From positions 31,209 to 95,208 of the forward strand of contig WSXZ01000018.1 of the NCBI GenBank assembly GCA_009773555.1: 64,000 bases of DNA. Reading direction: 5' to 3'. Under the pieces are notes generated by a model. The model had not been told where the DNA came from. It ran no database searches and saw nothing but the letters and a program-made list of their open reading frames with translations. The position numbers and the translations under genes are program-made. Positions 42,921 through 52,331 of this stretch are shown here, in pieces. The stretch's first letter is position 1. The number at the start of each line of letters is the position of its first letter. This DNA is from Methylocystaceae bacterium (GTDB lineage: Bacteria; Pseudomonadota; Alphaproteobacteria; Rhizobiales; Beijerinckiaceae).

Positions 42921-43662
42921 GGCAGGCTCTCTCCAAAAGGATCGCTCGGCAGCGATGGCAGCGGTGTCGACACGGGGCGGACGCGTGCGCCTCAGGCGGC
43001 CACGCGCGCAGGCGAAACGATCGGCATTGTCGGCCGCCGTCGAGCAACAGCTTGGCTCCGGTGCTTGCGACGATTGTGTCCACGCTTACGCCGGGCGCCC
43101 GCTCGCGCAACACCAGCCCCTCGTCCGTAGGCTCGATCACCGCCAGTTCGGTGACGATGAGGCTGACGCGCCGCGCCGCCGTGGGCGGAAGCGTTAGAGC
43201 CTCGACGATTTTCGGATGCCCCTTGGCCGTGTGTTGCATGGCGACGATGACGCGCTTCGCGCCGGCGACGAGATCCATCGCGCCTCCCATGCCCGGGACG
43301 ATCTTGCCTGGCACCATCCAATTGGCGAGACGGCCGCTTGAATCGACTTGCAGGCCGCCGAGAACGGTCATGTCGAGATGTCCGCCCCGGATCAGCGCAA
43401 AGCTGGTCGCGCTGTCAAATGCGGCGGCTCCGGGCAGAGCCGAAATGTATCCGCCGCCGGCGTCTGTGAGGTAAGGATCTTCCAGACCATCCGGCGGCGG
43501 CTCGCCAAAGCCGATGATGCCGTTTTCGCTCTGAAACGCCACCGAGATTCCCGCAGGCACGTAGCACGCAACGAGCGTGGGCAGGCCGATGCCCAGATTG
43601 ACCAGGGTGCGGTCACGCAATTCCAGAGCGACCCGACGCGCAATGACCTCTTTAGCCTCCAT
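42901..43662 (-). CDS. 3-oxoacid/acetate CoA-transferase subunit B, odd C-terminus
   Basis: The 253-residue subunit shows KEVIARRVALELRDRTLVNL, GIGLPTLVACYVP, the catalytic Glu in FQSENGIIGFG, GGYISALPGAAAFDSATSFA, GGLQVDSSGRLANW and ERAPGVSVDTIVASTGAKL. It transfers CoA between acetoacetate, succinate or acetate. After AKLLLDGG the last 45 residues (RQCRSFRLRAWPPEAHASAP) do not look like the family and are Cys/Arg-rich, so the natural stop may have been lost. The ATG overlaps the stop of subunit A, and GAGGAGG lies eight bases upstream. Confidence 0.85.
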   Translation of the reverse strand: MEAKEVIARRVALELRDRTLVNLGIGLPTLVACYVPAGISVAFQSENGIIGFGEPPPDGLEDPYLTDAGGGYISALPGAAAFDSATSFALIRGGHLDMTVLGGLQVDSSGRLANWMVPGKIVPGMGGAMDLVAGAKRVIVAMQHTAKGHPKIVEALTLPPTAARRVSLIVTELAVIEPTDEGLVLRERAPGVSVDTIVASTGAKLLLDGGRQCRSFRLRAWPPEAHASAPCRHRCHRCRAILLERACHVERLA

Positions 43663-44315
43663 CACTGCGGCCTCCTCACGAGATGATGCACGAGCACGCC
43701 AGGCGTGCGCACGGCGTCCGGCGGGATCACGCCGACCGGAACGATCTCTTCGGGCTCGGCAATGACGCAGTCAGCGGCGAAGGCCATCACCGGATTGAAA
43801 TTCGCCGCCGTCAGCCGGTAGGTAAGATTGCCGAAATGATCGGCCTCGTGCGCGCGCAGCAGCGCGAAATCGGCGCGCAACGGCATCTCGAGCAGAAAGC
43901 TCTCGCCGTCGATTTCCCACACCTGCTTGCCTTCTGAAACGACGGTTCCGACGCCTGTTCGCGTCAACACGCCGCCAAGCCCGCTGCCGCCGGCGCGAAT
44001 TCGCTCAGCGAGGGTTCCCTGCGGAACGAGCTCGACTTCAATTTCGCCAGAGATCATCTTTTTCTGCGTAGTCGGGTTGGTCCCGATGTGCGACGCCTTC
44101 ACGTGGGCGACGCATCCGGCCTCGATGAGCTTGCCGACGCCTACTCCCGGCGACGCGGTGTCGTTGCAGATCAAAGTCAGCCCGCGCGCGCCGCGCGCCA
44201 CTAAAGCGTCGATCACACGATCCGGAGAGCCGACGCCCAAGAAGCCGCCGAACATGACGCTGGCGCCGTCAGGGATCATCGCCGCCGCCCTTTCAGCCGA
44301 AATCCCGTCTTGCAT
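43662..44315 (-). CDS. 3-oxoacid/acetate CoA-transferase subunit A
   Basis: The 217-residue subunit has DGISAERAAAMIPDGASVMF, GGFLGVGSPDRVIDALVARG, ASHIGTNPTTQKKMISGEI, VELVPQGTLAERIRAGGSGL and NLTYRLTAANFNPVMAFAAD. It pairs with subunit B. The substrate (acetoacetyl-CoA with succinate or acetate) cannot be fixed from sequence. With 3-hydroxybutyrate dehydrogenase nearby, acetoacetate activation during polyhydroxybutyrate use is plausible. Confidence 0.88.
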   Translation of the reverse strand: MQDGISAERAAAMIPDGASVMFGGFLGVGSPDRVIDALVARGARGLTLICNDTASPGVGVGKLIEAGCVAHVKASHIGTNPTTQKKMISGEIEVELVPQGTLAERIRAGGSGLGGVLTRTGVGTVVSEGKQVWEIDGESFLLEMPLRADFALLRAHEADHFGNLTYRLTAANFNPVMAFAADCVIAEPEEIVPVGVIPPDAVRTPGVLVHHLVRRPQ

Positions 44316-44325
44316 TATGTGTTCC

Positions 44326-45153
44326 TCAGGCAACGTTGTGCAGGCCGGCGTCCACATAGATCGTGTCGCCAGTCATTCCGGACGCGCCGCCTCCAACGAG
44401 GAAGGCGACGACGCGTCCAACTTCGGCGATGTCGACGAGTCGATGCGCCGGGCTGCGCGCGACCGCCGCGTCGACGAGTTCGTCGAACTGCGCGATGCCG
44501 CTGGCGGCGCGCGTCTTCAGCGGACCGGGCGAAACCGCGTAGACGCGGATGTCCTTGTCGCCGAGCTCGGCGGCCAAATACCGCACCGTCGCCTGCAGCG
44601 CGGCTTTGACGGGACCCATGATGTTGTAGTGATTGACGACCTTGTCGGCGCCATAATAGCTCATGGTCAGTATCGCCCCGCCTTCCGTCATCAGCGGCTC
44701 GGCGAGACGCGCCATTTCGATGAATGAATAGCAGGAGATTTGCATCGCTTGCTGAAAGCCTTGGAGCGAACAGTCGATCACCCGTCCATGAAGATCGTCG
44801 CGCGGCGCAAAGGCGATGGAGTGAATAACAAAGTCCAGCCGTCCCCATTCAGTGCGAATCTGGTCGAAAGCGGCCTTAAGCTCCCCGGGATGCTCGACAT
44901 TGAGAGGCATGATCAAGCTCGCCTGAATTTGTTCGGCGAGTGGACGAACATAGCGTTCGGACTTCTCGTTTGCGTAAGTCACCGCCAGTTCGGCGCCAAA
45001 GGCGCGCAGCTTAGACGCGCATCCAAAGGCGATGCTATTCTCGTTCGCGACGCCGACGACAAGACCCCGTTTGCCGCGCAACATGTCGCCGATGCGGCTT
45101 TCGGGATTCCAAACCTTGGGCAGCGGGTCAGTGAGTAGAGCGACATCGTTCAT
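44326..45153 (-). CDS. fabI: Enoyl-[acyl-carrier-protein] reductase FabI
   Basis: The 275-residue NADH-dependent reductase has the FabI-type cofactor site GLVVGVANENSIAFGCASKL, the middle VIHSIAFAPRDDLHGRVIDC, the catalytic pair Tyr-x6-Lys in SYYGADKVVNHYNIMGPVKA and VYAVSPGPLKTRAASGI. It is the first gene of the operon, which suggests a second, catabolic or storage-related FabI besides the housekeeping copy expected elsewhere. The ATG at 45153 has GAGGCG upstream. Confidence 0.9.
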   Translation of the reverse strand: MNDVALLTDPLPKVWNPESRIGDMLRGKRGLVVGVANENSIAFGCASKLRAFGAELAVTYANEKSERYVRPLAEQIQASLIMPLNVEHPGELKAAFDQIRTEWGRLDFVIHSIAFAPRDDLHGRVIDCSLQGFQQAMQISCYSFIEMARLAEPLMTEGGAILTMSYYGADKVVNHYNIMGPVKAALQATVRYLAAELGDKDIRVYAVSPGPLKTRAASGIAQFDELVDAAVARSPAHRLVDIAEVGRVVAFLVGGGASGMTGDTIYVDAGLHNVA

Positions 45154-45370
45154 AATGGCGCCTCGCATGAGAGTGAATGTGTCGCGACGGCGCTGCACCG
45201 CGTTCTTGATCTCGCGGGCTCTGCTGGATCGCGGCTATTGATCTTTTCAACGATCCTCGTCGATACGGTTCGAGGTTAAGCCGCGTAAATGACGCGGCCA
45301 TGAACTTTGCCCAAGAGACGAAATTTAACTGCTCAGATCGCTGGCGCGAATTTTGAACGCGATAGGCTTG

Positions 45371-47734
45371 CTATTCCGCGGCGTCTTCGACCGACTCCTC
45401 GTTCTTCGTCAAGCGCCGCGGGGCCGAAGCGCGCAACGCCCCGCCGCGGCCGGAAAGACTCGGATTGTCCAGGAAATAATCTTGCGCGCTGAAGCGCTTT
45501 TCGCCTTCCAGCGGCGTTATGCGCCGGCTCGAACCGTCGTCGAGAATTTGCCAACTCTGAACATTGTCGAGCAGATTGGCGAGCAGCACCTGTTCCAGAA
45601 TTTGTTCGTGCAGCGTCTCGTTCGTGATCGGGAACAGCGTTTCAACGCGCCGATCGAGATTGCGCGGCATCAGGTCAGCCGAGGAGATATAGACCGCCGC
45701 CTTGTTGTGCGGCAGACCGTGACCGTCGGCGAAAGCGTAAATGCGTGAATGTTCGAGAAAGCGTCCAACGATCGATTTCACGCGAATGTTTTCAGATAGC
45801 CCCTTCACGCCGGGCCGCAGACAGCAGATGCCCCGCACAACGAGGTCGATTTCGACCCCGGCGGCGCTGGCTCGATAAAGCGCGTCGATGATCTCCGGAT
45901 CGGCGAGCGAGTTGCACTTCGCCCAGATTCCGGCAGGTCGACCCGCGGCCGCATGCTCCGCCTCGATTCCTATGTGCTCAAGCAGCCGCTGCTTCGCCGT
46001 GACCGGCGTCACGAACATCCGCTCCAGAGGGGCCAGAACGCCCGAGCCGGTGATGTAGTGGAAGATGCGCGCGACATCGCGCCCGACTGCCGCGTCGGCG
46101 GTAAAGGTCGACAGATCTGTATAAATGCGCGCGGTGATCGGATGATAATTGCCCGTGCCGACGTGGCAATAAGTCGCGACGGCGCCATGCTCTTCTTCGC
46201 GAACGACCATGCAGAGCTTGGCGTGAGTCTTTAGTTCGGGGAAACCGAAGACCACCTGAACGCCGGCTCGCTCCAAGGTGCGCGCCCAGCGAATATTGGC
46301 TTCTTCGTCAAACCGCGCTTTGAGCTCGACGAGCGCGGTCACCGATTTGCCGTTCTCGGCCGCCTCGATGAGCGCATGAACGATCGGGCTGTCCGACGAA
46401 GTCCGATAGAGCGTCTGCTTGATCGACACGACCCTGGGGTCGCGCGCCGCCTGCTGCAGGAAAGTCACGACGACGTCGAAGGACTCGTAAGGATGATGAA
46501 CGACGATATCCTTCGCGCGGATCGCTGCGAAACAGTCTCCGTCGAATTCGCTGACGCGTTCGGGATGGCGCGGCGAAAAAGCTGGAAACTTCAGCTCCGG
46601 TCGGTCGACGCCGACGATCTGCGAAAGACTGCTCAAACCTAGTTTTTCGCTCTGAACGATCATCCCCCTTGCCGAAACATCGACCTGCGACGCGACAAAA
46701 TCGCGCAGCGCCAAGGGCATGGAGGAATTGACTTCAAGACGGATGACGCAGCCTCGCCGGCGTTCTTTGATGGCCGCCTCGAATTCGCGGATGAGATCCT
46801 CCGCTTCCTCCGCGAATTCGATGTCGAGATCGCGAACGACTCGGAACAGGCCGAGCGCGGCGGTCACGCAACCGGGAAACAGCCGGTCGAGAAATTGTGC
46901 GATGACGTCCTCAATGCGCGCGAAACGCAGCGCGTCATTCGGACCGTCGTCGAGGCGCACGAAGCGCGTCAGCTTTCCCGGAATGCGAACGAGACCCGTG
47001 AGGTCGCGCCCATCGTTCTCCCGAACCAGTTGCGCAGCTAGGGACAATTCCAGATTGGGAATGAAGGGAAAGGGGTGCGAGGGGTCGATCGCGATGGGCG
47101 TCACCGCGGGAAAAATGTGGCGATTGAAGTGAGCGTCGAGCCGGTCAAGATCCGCGCTCGTCCAATCGGCGCGCTCCAGCAGACTGACGCCGACGCCTTC
47201 GAGTTGCTCGCGCAACAATCGCCAGGTCGCTTCCTGGTCGCGGCTCATTTTATCGGTCGACTCGAAAATGCGGGCGAGCAGCTCGGACGGCGTCAAACCA
47301 TCCATTCCCGGCGTCTGGCCGCGCTCAATTTGCTCGATGACGCCCGACACTCGGACCATGAAAAATTCGTCGAGATTGCTCGCCGAGATCGCCAAAAACC
47401 TCAGCCGCTCGAGCAGCGGGTGAGATTCGTTGGACGCCTCTTCGAGAACGCGTCGGTTAAAGGCAAGCCAGGACAATTCGCGATTGACAAAACGCCCTGG
47501 ATCATTCGATGCCGTCAACGTTGTCGCGTCGAGGGCGCGAGCTGCCGGCCGAGGGCGTGCGGCCCCTGACCGTTTGGCTGCAGTTGTCGAAGTCACTCTA
47601 CCACTCGGCAATCTGAGCCCCTGCTGAGGCGGTCTGCCTAAAGCAGCATGTGTCCGTGACAGTGCTGCAACAACGCGGGAAAAAGCGATTCTCGCCAAGC
47701 TTCTCGCAGGCCAAGTCATTAGGACGTTTAACAA
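45371..47734 (-). CDS. ppk1: Polyphosphate kinase (PPK1)
   Basis: The enzyme builds polyphosphate from ATP. The core from about residue 80 matches PPK1: [98 protein letters not shown], the phosphorylated His region [32 protein letters not shown] and a second His in [20 protein letters not shown]. The first 75 residues are not conserved, so the true start may be a GTG or other codon further inside. It stands alone upstream of the fabI operon. Confidence 0.93.
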   Translation of the reverse strand: MLNVLMTWPARSLARIAFSRVVAALSRTHAALGRPPQQGLRLPSGRVTSTTAAKRSGAARPRPAARALDATTLTASNDPGRFVNRELSWLAFNRRVLEEASNESHPLLERLRFLAISASNLDEFFMVRVSGVIEQIERGQTPGMDGLTPSELLARIFESTDKMSRDQEATWRLLREQLEGVGVSLLERADWTSADLDRLDAHFNRHIFPAVTPIAIDPSHPFPFIPNLELSLAAQLVRENDGRDLTGLVRIPGKLTRFVRLDDGPNDALRFARIEDVIAQFLDRLFPGCVTAALGLFRVVRDLDIEFAEEAEDLIREFEAAIKERRRGCVIRLEVNSSMPLALRDFVASQVDVSARGMIVQSEKLGLSSLSQIVGVDRPELKFPAFSPRHPERVSEFDGDCFAAIRAKDIVVHHPYESFDVVVTFLQQAARDPRVVSIKQTLYRTSSDSPIVHALIEAAENGKSVTALVELKARFDEEANIRWARTLERAGVQVVFGFPELKTHAKLCMVVREEEHGAVATYCHVGTGNYHPITARIYTDLSTFTADAAVGRDVARIFHYITGSGVLAPLERMFVTPVTAKQRLLEHIGIEAEHAAAGRPAGIWAKCNSLADPEIIDALYRASAAGVEIDLVVRGICCLRPGVKGLSENIRVKSIVGRFLEHSRIYAFADGHGLPHNKAAVYISSADLMPRNLDRRVETLFPITNETLHEQILEQVLLANLLDNVQSWQILDDGSSRRITPLEGEKRFSAQDYFLDNPSLSGRGGALRASAPRRLTKNEESVEDAAE

Positions 47735-47814
47735 GCGCCTTATGCAAAACGCGCTGCAAAATCAGCGCACACTGCACTGATCCGACAGCCGTACAGTACC
47801 GGTTGAGTGAGAAG

Positions 47815-48912
47815 ATGGGCTTTCCCGGAAAATTTCTGTCTGTCCTGGGGTTGCTGTTCAGCGCGACCGTTCTTGCGCAAGAGGCGGGCGGCAGCGGCGG
47901 CGTGCCGGACGTCTCGCCTAAACCACTCCATCAGAAAGCACCTCCCGCTCCGTTGGGCGTATTCGGCGCGGACGTCGGCGCGGTCGGAAAATTTTCAGTC
48001 GCGTTCTCCGGCGTCTTCACGGGACTCGCGAATTCAAGGATCGGCACCAGAGTCGTGTCGCCGGAATACATCGTTACGACCACGCCATGGTTTTTCGACC
48101 CCAGGAAACCCGTCCGGCTTGTCCCTTCAAGCGTCTTCGCGACCATCCAGTCCATCTCCCTTAGTTACGGCGTGGCGGAAAACCTCGGGATTGTCCTCGC
48201 GGCAGGGGCGGTAGAAAAAAGAGTCGCCGCGCTGACCTACGCCGCGCCAAGCGGAACGCGTTTTCTCGGTCAGAGCTACGCCACGGTCGCGGGCGTAACG
48301 GATATGGAAGCCGCCGCGGTGTTGCGCATCTATCGCGATGACGTTCATCGGCTTCTCATATCCCTTGGATTGACCTTTCCGACAGGAAGCAATGAATCCC
48401 AGTTCAGGCTACTCCTCAGCGACGGCGCCTATGGGACAGTGCGCGCCTTCTATTCGATGCAGCCAGGCACGGGCACCTATGATTTTCTTCCCGGCTTCAC
48501 CTATGGCGGCGTGATCGGACCCTACTCCTGGGGAATCGCGTATCGCGGACGCTGGCCCTTGGCGCCAAATCCCGAGGGCTACCGTTACGGCGACCTACAC
48601 GACTTCCACGGCTGGATCGGATATTCCTGGATCCCGGAATTGACGACGACGCTCCGCGCGACCGGCACGACCCGAGGCCCTATTCGCGGTTTTGATCCGA
48701 AAATCGACGGCAAATCGCAGTCGGCCAACCCGTTCTTCTATGGCGGGCAGCGCGTCGAGCTTTATGGCGGCGCGACGATCGCCGGGAGCCTTTTCGGATT
48801 GGAGAGGGCGACGTTCGCCATCGAGGCTGGCGTGCCGATTTACCAAAATCTCAATGGCCCTCAACTCTTTCGCAACTGGCAGGCGATTGTGGCCGTGCGC
48901 ATCAGCCTGTGA
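47815..48912 (+). CDS. Outer-membrane beta-barrel protein
   Basis: The 365-residue protein has a signal peptide (LSVLGLLFSATVLAQE) and alternating aromatic/polar strands typical of transport-like barrels of the phenol-degradation MetA type (SYGVAENLGIVLAAGAV, LLISLGLTFPTGSNESQ, GPYSWGIAYRGRWPL, GWIGYSWIPELTTTLRATGT), ending in VAVRISL. The substrate is unknown. It is divergent from ppk1. Confidence 0.65.
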   Translation: MGFPGKFLSVLGLLFSATVLAQEAGGSGGVPDVSPKPLHQKAPPAPLGVFGADVGAVGKFSVAFSGVFTGLANSRIGTRVVSPEYIVTTTPWFFDPRKPVRLVPSSVFATIQSISLSYGVAENLGIVLAAGAVEKRVAALTYAAPSGTRFLGQSYATVAGVTDMEAAAVLRIYRDDVHRLLISLGLTFPTGSNESQFRLLLSDGAYGTVRAFYSMQPGTGTYDFLPGFTYGGVIGPYSWGIAYRGRWPLAPNPEGYRYGDLHDFHGWIGYSWIPELTTTLRATGTTRGPIRGFDPKIDGKSQSANPFFYGGQRVELYGGATIAGSLFGLERATFAIEAGVPIYQNLNGPQLFRNWQAIVAVRISL

Positions 48913-48998
48913 GCAACAGACTGCTGCGAAGAAGAATATCGGCTGCGAATTCGACAGTCGCCTTCGCTTGCTTTCGCTTTGTCGACCGCGCCGGCCTT

Positions 48999-49781
48999 CT
49001 AATGCGCTGTCCAGCCGCCGTCCATGGCCAGAATTGCTCCCGTGATTGACTGAGCGTCCTCGGAAGCAAGAAAGACGGCGAGTGCGGCGACCTGTTCCGA
49101 CGTGACAAAATCCTTGGTCGGCTGAGCTTCAAGAAGAACGTCGTGGATAACTTGTTCGCGAGTCATGTTCCGCGCTGCCATTGTCTCTGGAATTTGATGC
49201 TCGACGAGCGGCGTCCAGACATAGCCCGGCGCGATGGCGTTGACGGTGATATGGTCGCGAGCAAATTCGAGAGCGGCGGTTTTGGTCAAGCCGGCGACGC
49301 CATGCTTCGCGGCGACATAAGCGGATTTGAAAGGGGACGCTATGGTCGCATGAGCGGAAGCGGTGTTTATGATCCGCCCCCACTGGCGGGTTTTCATTCC
49401 AGGCGCAGCGGCGCGGATCGCATGAAACGCCGACGACAGGTTGATGGCGATGATCGCGTCCCACTTCTGAATCGGAAAATGCTCGATCGGCTCGACGTGC
49501 TGGATCCCGGCGTTGTTGACAAGAACGTCGACCGAACCAAAGGCGCGTTCAGCCTCGGCGATCATCTGCGCAATCTGCGCCGGCGCAGACATGTCCGCCG
49601 GCGAGTAGAGCGCCTTGACGGCGAACTCCTCCTCGATGCCCTTGCGCTTGTATTCGATTTCGTCGGCCTTGCCGAAGCCGTTGAGGACGACGTTCGCGCC
49701 TTTCTCGGCATAGGCGCGCACAATCGCCAATCCGATGCCGCTCGTGGAGCCGGTCACAACCGCTGTCTTGCCTTGGAGCAT
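48999..49781 (-). CDS. bdhA: D-3-hydroxybutyrate dehydrogenase
   Basis: The 260-residue short-chain dehydrogenase oxidises 3-hydroxybutyrate to acetoacetate with NAD. It has the cofactor motif TGSTSGIGLAIVRAYAEKGA, VDVLVNNAGIQHVEPIEHFP, NTASAHATIASPFKSAYVAA with catalytic Ser and Tyr-x3-Lys, and the substrate-type C-terminus SITGAILAMDGGWTAH. GGAGGAAG precedes the ATG. It fits a polyhydroxybutyrate-use pathway with the CoA-transferase on the same island. Confidence 0.9.
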   Translation of the reverse strand: MLQGKTAVVTGSTSGIGLAIVRAYAEKGANVVLNGFGKADEIEYKRKGIEEEFAVKALYSPADMSAPAQIAQMIAEAERAFGSVDVLVNNAGIQHVEPIEHFPIQKWDAIIAINLSSAFHAIRAAAPGMKTRQWGRIINTASAHATIASPFKSAYVAAKHGVAGLTKTAALEFARDHITVNAIAPGYVWTPLVEHQIPETMAARNMTREQVIHDVLLEAQPTKDFVTSEQVAALAVFLASEDAQSITGAILAMDGGWTAH

Positions 49782-49948
49782 AATCTTCCTCCGCCGCCCG
49801 CCTCCGTCAATGCAGCGGCTGACCGATCATCGATATTCGCGCCTCCCGACAAATTCGCAAAGGCAATGTGACAGTTAAGCAAAATGTGGATTCTAAGATG
49901 CGTCGCTGAACCAAGACTTTCGGTGAAGTGATTGAGACAATTACGAAT

Positions 49949-51913
49949 CTAACTCGCCTGTAATCGTGACAGGACGCCGAGGGTCTTCAATTCTCGCACC
50001 AGTCGCAGACCCTGTTGTCGGTAGAGTGGGACAGCTAATTTTGAAGGAAGGCGGTTCATGATGTCTCGCGCCAAGCGGAAATCGCAGCCAGATATTCGTG
50101 CGATCGTATTGGCGGCGTCGAAGACAACGTCGACGACGTGCGAACGGTCGACTTGCAGATAACACATGGCGGCGATTGGATCGCCATTTTCGACGCGCTT
50201 TAAGCCGCCCATCGTCGCGAGAGCCACCAGGCGATCATTTGCCTCCAAACGGATATCGTCGCTTGGAATAAGACGAACTTGCTCTCCTCGCCGATGGAGG
50301 ATCGGCACGATCTCATAACCGTAGGCGACTTCCGCTAAAAGACGATCTATCAGCGTGTCGCCGGCTGCGATGGCATATTCCGTGACGAAGACTGAGCGCC
50401 CCTCGAGATGAAAGGCGCAGTGAATGTTTTCTCCGAAAGCGGCGGCGGTGATTGCTTCTGCGGCGATCGCATAATCCCCGATCCCCACGGAAGCGGGAAT
50501 CAGAGAAGCGACGTCTTGTGCAAGTCGGTGGTCGAAGGCCCGAAAGATCAGGACGCAGTTGGGATTGAGGGACCTGACGATAAGACTGGCCTCCAGATTG
50601 GCGATTTCGTCGTCAGTAACGACAATGACGCTCTCGGCTGTTGCAACATTCGCCTGCTGCATGGTGTCGCGGAACGAGCCAACAAGTATCGGGACGTCCG
50701 GCAGCACCTCTTCGCCGATTGGTTGCTCAGAGAGTCCCACCACTGGATGCATCCAGTCCTTAAGGATGGCCGCAACACGTCGTCCCGTGGCGCTCATGCC
50801 GACAATCACCGTATGCCCCGCGTCAGGCACGCGAGGCCGCCGTCGCGCTATCTGAAGTCGCGCGCTTAGAGTCCGCTCCGTCAAAGTAGCGATCAGAATG
50901 CCCAGGAACACGGCGCTCGAGATTGTCGCGAGCACGGAGAAGAGGTATAGCCGTGAAGAAATCGGAAAGGGCACACGTAGAGCGCCAAACACGTTGTCAA
51001 AGCCGCCGAACGCCAAGACGACCGAAACGTTGAACGCATCGAACCAGCCAATTCCCGGGTTTTCGATACGATAAAAGACTGTGCCGGCGAAGATGAGCAA
51101 GGCGACGATGGCAGCCGACGCCAGCGCCGCCCGGGGAACGCCTGCGCTAAACGGAAGCCGCCTCAAGTTGGCAAAGAAGTCCGCAAACCGCGTGGACACC
51201 GGATGCTGGGCGGTCTTGCTGCGACCACGCCATGGGGCTTGGGAGACTGCAGATATGTCCTCTACATAGACCAATGTGTCGCCTTCGCGGAGCACATCAT
51301 CCGGGATCCAGGAAGCAAATATCGGCGCCGCTTCTTCCGCTTGCCTGGCATGACTGAGAATCCGCCGGGATGAAGTGCTCAGCTCGTAAAGAAATCGGCC
51401 TTTCCATCTATCGTCTCTCCTAATTTGTATCCGCGTCAGCCGCATCTTTTCCCCCGCCACCTCAAAGAGCCCCTGAGGAGAAGCGAGGGCGAAAGCGTTT
51501 GCCAAAAACTGCGTCGGTTCGAACGCGAATAGATTCCCTATATTTTGTTGAAGAAGGGAGCCAAGCGCGCCCTGCGCCGACCGGATGATGAGGCGCACGT
51601 TGGGATTGAGCGACCGGGCCGCAAATGCAGCCATGATGTTGGCCCGCTCATCTCCCGTGACCATGAGCGCGGCGCGGCAGTCGGCGATGCCTGCCCGCTC
51701 CAGCGTTTCGGCTCGACAACAGTCCCCGACGATCCGTCTTTCAAGCAGCGCAACCAAGTCGGGGTCGTCCGAGAGCGAAGCGGCGCTGTCCACGCCGATG
51801 ACCTTCACATCAAATTGCCGGAGAAGACGGGCGCATTGCCGGCCGACATCGCCAAGCCCGCAAATTAGGAAGGGAGCGGAGCCGCCGTTTTGACGCGCAT
51901 CTGAGGACATCAT
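49949..51913 (-). CDS. Potassium channel-like protein with two TrkA-N domains
   Basis: The 654-residue protein has an N-terminal Rossmann TrkA-N domain (FLICGLGDVGRQCARLLRQF), a TrkA-C-like segment and a central membrane part of two helices around a short re-entrant-like loop (AALASAAIVALLIFAGTVFY, VVLAFGGFDNVFGALRVPFP). A second TrkA-N domain (HTVIVGMSATGRRVAAILKD) and TrkA-C region complete it. The pore lacks the classical TVGYGD, so it may conduct another ion or be non-conducting. NAD binding probably gates it. Confidence 0.78.
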   Translation of the reverse strand: MMSSDARQNGGSAPFLICGLGDVGRQCARLLRQFDVKVIGVDSAASLSDDPDLVALLERRIVGDCCRAETLERAGIADCRAALMVTGDERANIMAAFAARSLNPNVRLIIRSAQGALGSLLQQNIGNLFAFEPTQFLANAFALASPQGLFEVAGEKMRLTRIQIRRDDRWKGRFLYELSTSSRRILSHARQAEEAAPIFASWIPDDVLREGDTLVYVEDISAVSQAPWRGRSKTAQHPVSTRFADFFANLRRLPFSAGVPRAALASAAIVALLIFAGTVFYRIENPGIGWFDAFNVSVVLAFGGFDNVFGALRVPFPISSRLYLFSVLATISSAVFLGILIATLTERTLSARLQIARRRPRVPDAGHTVIVGMSATGRRVAAILKDWMHPVVGLSEQPIGEEVLPDVPILVGSFRDTMQQANVATAESVIVVTDDEIANLEASLIVRSLNPNCVLIFRAFDHRLAQDVASLIPASVGIGDYAIAAEAITAAAFGENIHCAFHLEGRSVFVTEYAIAAGDTLIDRLLAEVAYGYEIVPILHRRGEQVRLIPSDDIRLEANDRLVALATMGGLKRVENGDPIAAMCYLQVDRSHVVDVVFDAANTIARISGCDFRLARDIMNRLPSKLAVPLYRQQGLRLVRELKTLGVLSRLQAS

Positions 51914-52331
51914 CGTTTCTTCGAATGCAAATTCGCGCCAGCCGTCGTTCGTAGACCCGCGGCAACGACGTGACGACGCGTAAAGGAGTCGCTTCGCGCG
52001 TCTATTGTCCGGGTCGCTTGAGGCCGTCAGATGACAACTTGATGAAACCGCGCTCTGAATGACGCGGCGCTCTGCGCGGAGAGCGAGGGAGTCACCGCTT
52101 TGTCACTTGACGCCGCAACAATGACTTCTGACACGGGATCTGACGCCTTCCCGTCGGAAGGTTGTCCTCCCGTGAAGGGGCGCAGTCGCTTGTCATCAGG
52201 GCTAGGATCAAGCACGCGACTTGCACCTGTCGTCGAGCGCCCGAATCTCGGAACGGCTCTCTAAGGAGCCACGCCGAACCGCCTCCCGACAGATGCGCTC
52301 GCCTTCGTCCGCTTACAGGAGAACTCGGGCG
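51914..52331. other. Divergent promoter region
   Basis: About 420 bases between the TrkA-type gene (minus) and the second DUF3141 gene (plus). The DUF3141 frame is open to 52221, but the part before 52332 is basic, unconserved and lacks a ribosome site. No other gene is supported. Confidence 0.45.
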
